Part shown: piece by piece, positions 20,993 through 25,835 of the stretch
Layout: the number at the start of each line of letters is the position of its first letter
Numbering within the stretch: the first letter of the stretch is position 1
IMG/VR virus record: IMGVR_UViG_3300017957_000063
Location: 1 to 25,835 of that record
DNA length: 25,835 nucleotides
Origin: a virus
Strand: one strand, 5' to 3'
The notes under the pieces: model-generated
Seen by the model: only the letters and a program-made list of their open reading frames with translations
What the model was told of the DNA's origin: nothing
Databases searched by the model: none
Position numbers and translations under genes: made by a program

Positions 20993-21020
20993 ATTTCACT
21001 TTGATTATGGAATTTATATT

Positions 21021-21455
21021 ATGGGCTTAGCACGCGGATTATCTACTCTTAATACCAAAAAGAGAAAAACCAAAATTACAAAAGCAAGACTTCAGGAATT
21101 GGAAGTCGAATGGCGAGCACACAATAAAAGCATGAAACAAAAAGGTATGCATGACCTTCGTTATGATAAGTTCGAAGATTATTTGGACTATTGTTTTGGT
21201 CGTGTAAAAATGCCAGATCCTCGCGATTATAAACATTTCAAACCTTACAATGAAACTTCAAAATATCGTAGGGAAACTCCAAACTATCCTTCGTTGACAT
21301 CATCATCAAGTGGTGGTTCTGGCACATATAAAGAAACACAAAAATACACTGGAGACTTAATCGTAGGTATTGCTACCATGCATAAAAGTAATGCTGTTCC
21401 AGTTATGAAAGGCACATCGCAGGCTGAAGACATCGCAAAGATGAGGAGAGGATAA
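21021..21455 (+). CDS. Conserved marine-phage protein, 144 aa
   Basis: Starts MGLARGLSTLNTKKRKTKIT, 29 bases after the structured RNA. The N-terminal half is basic and helical (LQELEVEWRAHNKSMKQKG, DYLDYCFGR). The C-terminal block GTYKETQKYTGDLIVGIATM and HKSNAVPV, followed by EDIAKMRRG, is a signature I recall from numerous cyanophage and pelagiphage genomes, with no assigned function. It shares the bases TTTATATTATG at its start with the primase gene. It is coupled by TAATG to the next gene. Confidence 0.85.
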   Translation: MGLARGLSTLNTKKRKTKITKARLQELEVEWRAHNKSMKQKGMHDLRYDKFEDYLDYCFGRVKMPDPRDYKHFKPYNETSKYRRETPNYPSLTSSSSGGSGTYKETQKYTGDLIVGIATMHKSNAVPVMKGTSQAEDIAKMRRG

Positions 21456-21619
21456 TGGGACATCCAACTAATAGTCACATAAAAAAAGATACTGATGAAA
21501 TTCTAAATGAATTGAAACAATTAAGAGAAGATTGGCAAAAACATATAGCGATTACAGAATTGTTAGGAATTGATTTAAAGTGTCCACATTGTGACGAGGT
21601 ATTATACAAAAATGAGTGA
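21455..21619 (+). CDS. Small protein with CPHC motif, 54 aa
   Basis: An ATG overlapping the previous stop opens a 54-residue frame: a helical N-terminus (DTDEILNELKQLREDWQKH) and a C-terminal CPHCDEVLY, half of a zinc ribbon. A lone CxxC could bind zinc as a dimer or have no metal. Overlaps on both sides support it. Function unknown. Confidence 0.6.
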   Translation: MGHPTNSHIKKDTDEILNELKQLREDWQKHIAITELLGIDLKCPHCDEVLYKNE

Positions 21620-21755
21620 TAAATGGCACGGTGGTAAAGGAAGTAAACCTAGACCCGTGAAAGATAGAACCAAGTTTGATAAAGAGTGGGATAGAATCTT
21701 TGGAGACAAAGAAAAAGAAAGAAAAAAACAAGCTCAGGACCGAAAAAATGGCTAA
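21612..21755 (+). CDS. Conserved small phage protein (GGKGSKPRP type), 47 aa
   Basis: Overlaps the previous gene by 8 bases, and the next gene also starts before its stop. The sequence WHGGKGSKPRP and FDKEWDRIFG is a pair of motifs I recall from many T4-like phages. The tail is lysine-rich. Function unknown. Confidence 0.7.
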   Translation: MSDKWHGGKGSKPRPVKDRTKFDKEWDRIFGDKEKERKKQAQDRKNG

Positions 21756-21996
21756 AAGTACAAGAGTCACAATTACATTAGATATGGAATACAATCATGA
21801 CTTATTAAATAATGGATCGAAAATGGTGAAAAAGATTCGTGAGTTTATTGCTAATAATGATTTTTCATATCTGACGCAATCGGGTGATAATCTGGATACT
21901 GGTGACCGCCCCGTCAACAAAGTACCATCTGGATTATCCTCCGAGTTTGCTCACCCAGCATATACAAGATATCCCTTTTTAAAGGATAGGGGTTGA
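21748..21996 (+). CDS. Hypothetical protein, 82 aa
   Basis: The ATG at 21748 overlaps the preceding gene's end and gives MAKSTRVTITLDMEYNHDLL; an upstream in-frame ATG at 21676 would lie inside that gene and is unlikely. A beta strand and a helix (GSKMVKKIREFIANN) are followed by a Gly/Pro-rich C-terminus. I do not recognise it. Its stop lies within the -35 box of the ligase promoter. Confidence 0.65.
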   Translation: MAKSTRVTITLDMEYNHDLLNNGSKMVKKIREFIANNDFSYLTQSGDNLDTGDRPVNKVPSGLSSEFAHPAYTRYPFLKDRG

Positions 21997-22021
21997 CATT
22001 TGCTTTTAAATGTATTATAAT
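21993..22021 (+). promoter_or_regulatory. Consensus sigma70 promoter for DNA ligase
   Basis: TTGACA, 17-base spacer, TATAAT, all positions matching. The predicted start near 22028 leaves only about 5 bases before the ligase ATG, too short for a Shine-Dalgarno site. Confidence 0.85.
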
Positions 22022-22032
22022 GGATTTTTATT

Positions 22033-23328
22033 ATGTTAATTGATATGAAACCTTGGGAAATACTTCAACATCTTGAGAGCGACAATAGTCGTTTATTCAA
22101 AGAATCCGTAATATCAGAACACTTATCAAATCAAGAATTCGTTTGGGGATTGAGAGTCGCTCTTGATTCCATGATTACATTTGGTGTTGCTGATATCCCA
22201 GTTAAAAAAGACCCAACGGGTGAAGGACTCGATCTTGAAGAGTTCAAACAACTTGCAAGTGACCTTGAAAATAGAGAATTGACAGGAAACGCAGCGAGAG
22301 ATGCAATATTGGTTGCAATGGCAAAGGCCACACAAGAACAATGGAATAACTGGTATCGTAGACTTTTAATTAAAGATCTTAGATGTGGTATCAGCGAGAA
22401 AACTGTAAACAAAATGGCAAAGGCCGCAGGACTTTCCCCAATCGTTCCTGTGTTCGGTTGTATGCTAGCAAACAATGGCGATAACCACCCTAAAAAAATT
22501 AAAGGCGAATGTATTGTAGAATACAAATATGATGGTATCAGAGCTTTGGCGATTGTCAAAAATGGTTCAGTCACAATATATTCTAGAAACGGTAAAATAC
22601 TCTATAACTTTCCACATATTGAGAAAGCTTTAAATAAACCAGAATACGATTGCACTGTCTTTGATGGTGAAATTATGTCTGAAGATTTCCAATCGCTTAT
22701 GAAACAAGTCAATCGTAAGGAAAACGCACAAACTCAAGATGCGTATTTGGCTTTATTTGACGTGATTCCATTAGACGAATTTGAGGAAGGTCAAAGTAGT
22801 GCGACACAAATCGAAAGGAAAAATCATTTAGAAGAATATAAAAACATTGACCCAGCTATTAGAGTTGTTGATTATTGGGAAGTGGATTTTGATTCCGAGG
22901 AAGGTAGAGAACAATTCGCAAACCTAAATAAGATTGCCATTGAAAAAGGCTATGAAGGTGTAATGATTAAACCTATTGACGGCATATATGAATGTAAAAG
23001 AACATATGCCTGGTTGAAAATGAAACCTTATATCGAAGTCACACTCACAGTTGTTGAACTCGAGGAAGGTACTGGTAAAAACGAGGGTTTATTAGGAGCT
23101 CTTGTTTGTGAAGGACATGACGAGGGTAAAGATATTCGTGTCAAAGTTGGTAGTGGTTTAACTGATGATGACAGAACAGACATCTGGGCAAACCAAGATG
23201 CTGTAATAGGACAACTAGTGGAAATCAGAGCTGATTCATTCAGTCTCGCTGACGGAGAGGAAGTCTACAGTCTCAGATTCCCAAGATTTAAAACATTCAG
23301 AGGATTTAGTCCTGGTGAAAAGCTATGA
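22033..23328 (+). CDS. lig: ATP-dependent DNA ligase
   Basis: A 431-residue nick-sealing enzyme of the T4 gp30 type. Nucleotidyltransferase motifs are in order: I, K165-YDGIR (VEYKYDGIRA, the AMP-accepting lysine); Ia, YSRNGK; III, CTVFDGEIM; IV, EGVMIKP; V, AWLKMKP. The OB-fold follows, with VTLTVVELEEGTGKNEGLLG and a C-terminal SLRFPRFKTFR motif. An N-terminal helical domain precedes the core, as in T4 ligase. Shorter than T4 gp30 (487). The start is near-leaderless; a second in-frame ATG lies four codons in. Acts with the primase at the lagging strand. Confidence 0.95.
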   Translation: MLIDMKPWEILQHLESDNSRLFKESVISEHLSNQEFVWGLRVALDSMITFGVADIPVKKDPTGEGLDLEEFKQLASDLENRELTGNAARDAILVAMAKATQEQWNNWYRRLLIKDLRCGISEKTVNKMAKAAGLSPIVPVFGCMLANNGDNHPKKIKGECIVEYKYDGIRALAIVKNGSVTIYSRNGKILYNFPHIEKALNKPEYDCTVFDGEIMSEDFQSLMKQVNRKENAQTQDAYLALFDVIPLDEFEEGQSSATQIERKNHLEEYKNIDPAIRVVDYWEVDFDSEEGREQFANLNKIAIEKGYEGVMIKPIDGIYECKRTYAWLKMKPYIEVTLTVVELEEGTGKNEGLLGALVCEGHDEGKDIRVKVGSGLTDDDRTDIWANQDAVIGQLVEIRADSFSLADGEEVYSLRFPRFKTFRGFSPGEKL

Positions 23329-23528
23329 ATTTAAAAGAAAAGACAATTCAAAGACTTGACACTTTACAAAGTTATATGGAAAGTAATTACCATCTCAAGA
23401 ATAGAGATGAGTGTTATGAACTTTCATTAAAGATTTCAAAATGTTGGAGTATTTTGAGCGAGGAGGATAGAGATTATGTCCAATGTGCTCAAGATGCAAT
23501 ATCCGAAGGATTGGAATGGATTGTATAA
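23325..23528 (+). CDS. Small conserved phage protein, 67 aa
   Basis: Overlaps the ligase stop (ATGA). Helical, with TIQRLDTLQSYMES, a two-Cys segment (RDECYELSLKISKCW) and SILSEEDRDYVQCAQDAI. I recall similar short proteins in cyanophages next to replication genes. Function unknown. Confidence 0.7.
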   Translation: MNLKEKTIQRLDTLQSYMESNYHLKNRDECYELSLKISKCWSILSEEDRDYVQCAQDAISEGLEWIV

Positions 23529-23538
23529 GGAGTAATAT

Positions 23539-23679
23539 ATGATGAAAAACTTAGTCGAAGTATTTGCTAAAATGTCAGATACTGATTTGGAAGAGTTCGC
23601 TCAACTTGCTGTTAAAGATGGGTGTGCAACTCAACTTGAATACTTTTTACATAAAGCACAGCTGGAGGAAGAGCTATGA
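23539..23679 (+). CDS. Small acidic helical protein, 46 aa
   Basis: A TAAGGAGTAATAT site precedes tandem ATG codons at 23539 and 23542. The 46 residues are helical (LVEVFAKMSDTDLEEFAQLA, then QLEYFLHKAQLEEEL). The ATGA overlap with the next gene supports it. Function unknown. Confidence 0.65.
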   Translation: MMKNLVEVFAKMSDTDLEEFAQLAVKDGCATQLEYFLHKAQLEEEL

Positions 23680-23948
23680 CACAATATGACGATAGAGTAG
23701 AAAGGCAAAGGCTATTATTAGAGGCCGAGGATTGGGCAATGAAAACTAAAGGTATTCATGTACATTCTTTTACCTCTATGTGGTATGATGACAGACCACA
23801 AGATACAATGTATGGAAAAGAATCTGTCACTGATATCGAATATAATTGTGGAATTATCGAAAGACATAAAGATGGAAAACATATCCACACATTCGGTAAA
23901 GCCTTAAAAGGCGACGAATTATTAGATTCATACATTAGACAATCATGA
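23676..23948 (+). CDS. Hypothetical protein, 90 aa
   Basis: Coupled by ATGA to the gene before, with GGAGGAAGAG immediately upstream as a strong site. Contains several His (GIHVHSF, RHKDGKHIHTFG) and a conserved-looking TSMWYDDRPQDTMYGKE. I do not recognise the family; the histidines might bind a metal. It overlaps the next gene by ATGA. Confidence 0.7.
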   Translation: MTQYDDRVERQRLLLEAEDWAMKTKGIHVHSFTSMWYDDRPQDTMYGKESVTDIEYNCGIIERHKDGKHIHTFGKALKGDELLDSYIRQS

Positions 23949-24451
23949 AAAAATTAATTACGTTGGCAATTTTATTGTCAGCACCGCTTTCGGCAATCAC
24001 GCTTGAAGAGCCTTATATACCATCAGAAACTGAACGATGTATGGCTCTCAACATTTACCATGAAGCTCGTAGTGAAAATATGGCCGGTAAATTTGCAGTT
24101 GCTGATGTTGTATTAAACCGAGTAAATGATAGGCGATATCCAGATACGGTATGTGGAGTAATATTCCAGGCTGAACTATCTGAATGGTGGTTGGAACGAG
24201 GAAGAGAAGTTCCAGTTAAAGGACGATGTCAATTCAGTTGGTATTGTGACGGACTTAAAGATGACCCAATGGAATCTGATTCCTGGGCCGAAGCTCTAAT
24301 TGTATCATATCAAATTTTAAATAAGGATATGTACAGAGGTCTTACAGAAGGCGCAACTCATTATCATGCGAATTATGTTTCACCTCCGTGGGCTCCAAGT
24401 TTCCATTTTGTAGGACATATAGGTTCGCATATCTTTTATAGAGCAGATTGA
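23945..24451 (+). CDS. Secreted SleB-type cell wall hydrolase
   Basis: A 168-residue protein with a typical signal peptide (MKKLITLAILLSAPLSA, cleavage likely near residue 17). The mature part is the Hydrolase_2/SleB domain, a peptidoglycan lytic transglycosylase fold: E40 (LNIYHEARSE) as the likely catalytic acid, VADVVLNRVNDRRYP, CQFSWYCDG, GATHYHANYVSPPWA and HIGSHIFYR. It would act in the periplasm without a holin. It stands far from the lysozyme-spanin cassette, so entry, superinfection control or timed lysis are all possible roles. Confidence 0.88.
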   Translation: MKKLITLAILLSAPLSAITLEEPYIPSETERCMALNIYHEARSENMAGKFAVADVVLNRVNDRRYPDTVCGVIFQAELSEWWLERGREVPVKGRCQFSWYCDGLKDDPMESDSWAEALIVSYQILNKDMYRGLTEGATHYHANYVSPPWAPSFHFVGHIGSHIFYRAD

Positions 24452-24458
24452 ATAAATA
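24451..24458 (+). promoter_or_regulatory. Late-promoter-like box AATAAATA
   Basis: One mismatch from TATAAATA, 36 bases before the resolvase ATG and touching the stop codon of the hydrolase gene, the same layout as at 4748 and 8496. Confidence 0.45.
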
Positions 24459-24486
24459 TCTCTATAGTTAAATTATGGAGTATATT

Positions 24487-25041
24487 ATGAAATTTGCAGG
24501 AGTTGACTACAGTTTATCTAGTCCAGCCATCTGTGTACATATTGGAGAGGATTGGTCATACGATAACTGTAAGTTTTACTATTATGTAAAACAGAAAAAA
24601 TTGTTGCAAGGTGATAAAGGTCAGTATATCGCAACAATGTATCCTGACAATTGGGCTGACGACCAAGAAAGATATGATATACTTGGTTCGTGGTCATTAG
24701 AAAAAGTTCTTGATGCTGATTTTGTTGGTATCGAGGGCTATGCATTTGGCGCGGTTGGAAGAGTTTTCCAAATTGCAGAAAATGCTGGTTTGTTCAAACA
24801 CAAACTTTGGGAAGAACAAAGAAAATTTGGTGTTTACGCTCCCACTGTGATTAAAAAGTTTGCGACTGGTAAAGGAAACGCAAATAAAGAAATGATGATA
24901 GAAGCTTTTGAATCTGAAACAGGGGTTGACATTCGAGAGAAATGTGGTATAATAAACAAAAGTTGGAATCCGATAACTGACGTTGTAGATGCTTATTATA
25001 TCTGTAAATATGGATTCCAAGAATATAGAGAAAACTTATGA
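24487..25041 (+). CDS. RuvC-like Holliday junction resolvase
   Basis: A 184-residue RNase-H-fold nuclease that likely resolves branched DNA during recombination and packaging. I choose the ATG at 24487, which has GGAG six bases upstream; an in-frame ATG at 24475 contains that site. Acidic residues of the family are visible: D7 (AGVDYSLSSPAI), E83 (VGIEGYAFGA), and D165 and D168 (TDVVDAYYI). Lys-rich KGNANKEMM precedes the last block, as in RuvC-type phage enzymes. A promoter-like sequence lies inside the gene at 24926. Confidence 0.85.
   Translation: MKFAGVDYSLSSPAICVHIGEDWSYDNCKFYYYVKQKKLLQGDKGQYIATMYPDNWADDQERYDILGSWSLEKVLDADFVGIEGYAFGAVGRVFQIAENAGLFKHKLWEEQRKFGVYAPTVIKKFATGKGNANKEMMIEAFESETGVDIREKCGIINKSWNPITDVVDAYYICKYGFQEYRENL
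24926..24953 (+). promoter_or_regulatory. Intragenic sigma70-like promoter
   Basis: TTGACA, 16-base spacer, TATAAT inside the resolvase gene, 85 bases before the dNMP kinase start. Both hexamers are perfect and the spacer is one shorter than in the others. Confidence 0.5.
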
Positions 25042-25721
25042 TAGTAATTTTTAACGGCCCACCAGCCTCTGGCAAAGACGAGGCAGCTGATTTATTTAAA
25101 GAGGTTTTTGGTTTTAAAGCCTTGAGTTTTAAGTATCAGCTATTTAAAGAAACAATGAATCATTACGGTGTAAACAAAGAATGGTTTATGGAAGGATATA
25201 ATGACAGAGAAGTTAAGGAACGAGAAGAATTTGCTCTGGATAATTTATCAAGACGACAAGCCATGATTCACGTTTCCGAAAATGTAATTAAACCTGTACA
25301 TGGTAAGGATTATTTTGGTCAACGTGTTGCTGAAGAGATTCAGGAAGGTGTAAATTATGCAATTGCTGATGGTGGTTTTATTGAAGAACTTGAACCCGTC
25401 ATTGAAAAAGTTGGAACAGAAAATGTTGTTATTGTTCAGCTGACAAGAGAAGGCCATGATTACTCTACTGATTCACGTAGATATTTTAATGGCAACTTAA
25501 TTAAAGAGTTTACTATTGGGTTTGAGACACCAGTAGATAAAGCTTACGTATTAAAAGAAGAATTAAATTTAAAGACCTACAGAGTACATAATAACGGTTC
25601 TGTGCGTAATTTCCACAATATATTAACTGACATTTACAATGAATTAAAGGAAGATTATAACCTTGATAGAACTGAAGAACAAGCTGAAGGGAATACCGAA
25701 ACCGAACATAATCAATCTTAA
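25038..25721 (+). CDS. Deoxynucleoside monophosphate kinase-like P-loop protein
   Basis: A 227-residue P-loop kinase overlapping the resolvase by ATGA. The Walker A loop is GPPASGKDEAA (residues 7-17), with GKD instead of GKT/S, as in T4 gp1. NLSRRQAMIHVSE and the GKDYFGQRVAEEI segment followed by IADGGFIEELEPV resemble the substrate-binding part of phage dNMP kinases. It would phosphorylate dNMPs, complementing ThyX and RNR in DNA precursor supply. The C-terminus is acidic and repetitive (EEQAEGNTETEHNQS). Other P-loop kinases remain possible. Confidence 0.8.
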   Translation: MIVIFNGPPASGKDEAADLFKEVFGFKALSFKYQLFKETMNHYGVNKEWFMEGYNDREVKEREEFALDNLSRRQAMIHVSENVIKPVHGKDYFGQRVAEEIQEGVNYAIADGGFIEELEPVIEKVGTENVVIVQLTREGHDYSTDSRRYFNGNLIKEFTIGFETPVDKAYVLKEELNLKTYRVHNNGSVRNFHNILTDIYNELKEDYNLDRTEEQAEGNTETEHNQS

Positions 25722-25835
25722 AGAATGTACAGACAGAGCTGAATGGACTCGAAATGAGTTTGCTCGGCTCGGCGTTGACGACATCCGTATACATTCCTAC
25801 GAAAGATATAACGACAATTCGATCAAGTTTGTCGG
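25663..25835 (+). CDS. GT25-like glycosyltransferase, 3' end beyond the window
   Basis: A frame that overlaps the end of the kinase gene and runs off the window. A TTG at 25663 with AAGGAAG about ten bases upstream gives MIELKNKLKGIPKPNIINLK; a later start is possible. IINLKECTDR followed by EFARLGVDDI is the start typical of family-25 glycosyltransferases (INL-x-x-R-T/D-R, then lGv). At least 57 residues are visible. It may modify a glycan or DNA; the target is not visible. Confidence 0.55.
   Translation, partial: MIELKNKLKGIPKPNIINLKECTDRAEWTRNEFARLGVDDIRIHSYERYNDNSIKFV

Noticed and set aside
22131-22574. 147-residue minus-strand frame opposite the ligase gene
   Set aside because: It lies entirely within a clearly recognised ligase and has no start signal or family resemblance.
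1-25835. CRISPR array, insertion sequence or integrase/attachment site
   Set aside because: No regularly spaced repeats, transposase or integrase-like frame, or terminal inverted repeats were seen.

Overview
The window reads as part of the genome of a large, lytic, T4-like tailed phage (myovirus type). The likely host is a low-GC marine bacterium, and the genes carried point to an alphaproteobacterium, possibly of the SAR11 kind. The evidence is dense packing on one strand, with TAATG and ATGA start/stop overlaps throughout, an AT-rich composition, and T4-type genes (gp61-like primase, ATP-dependent DNA ligase, T4-type lysozyme, dNMP kinase, RuvC-like resolvase). T4-style late promoters (TATAAATA) are also present. 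The metabolic genes are ThyX, class I ribonucleotide reductase, 5-aminolevulinate synthase of the alphaproteobacterial C4 pathway, an IscU-type Fe-S scaffold, and ribosomal protein bS21. All genes I accept are on the + strand. No tRNA, CRISPR or insertion sequence was seen.

Region 1 (about 1-9.7 kb) is late, structural and lytic. It opens with small and modular proteins, several of which begin with a short tag M-x-x-F-...-E that resembles the capsid-targeting sequence of T4 internal head proteins. A DUF3008-like protein, a 641-residue modular protein with a DnaJ-like zinc motif, a cupin-like protein and a 358-residue acidic modular protein belong here. Conserved small virion-type proteins follow. 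A lysis cassette (T4-type lysozyme, inner-membrane spanin, overlapping lipoprotein spanin, then a coiled-coil protein with a C-terminal membrane anchor) closes the region. Late-promoter-like boxes recur 36-40 nt upstream of start codons.

Region 2 (about 9.7-20.5 kb) is replication, nucleotide and cofactor metabolism. Two perfect sigma70 promoters (TTGACA-17-TATAAT) open it. Then come primase, thyX, nrdA, a glutaredoxin-nrdB fusion, hemA (ALAS), two membrane proteins and a run of very small genes including a second glutaredoxin. A Rossmann-like protein, IscU and a staphylococcal-type nuclease end it. The genes together make and reduce deoxynucleotides and seem to supply iron cofactors.

Region 3 (about 20.5-25.8 kb) has three further strong intergenic promoters. 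The first drives bS21 with essentially no leader. The second drives a 115-nt leader containing a structured RNA of unknown type. The third drives DNA ligase, again with almost no leader. Then follow small genes, a secreted SleB-type cell wall hydrolase, a RuvC-like resolvase, a dNMP kinase and the start of a GT25-like glycosyltransferase that runs off the window.

The observations most worth following are the ALAS/IscU/glutaredoxin/RNR cofactor module, the structured leader RNA, the leaderless bS21 gene, and the family of tagged putative head-internal proteins. Family assignments come from reading motifs by eye; no database search was run.
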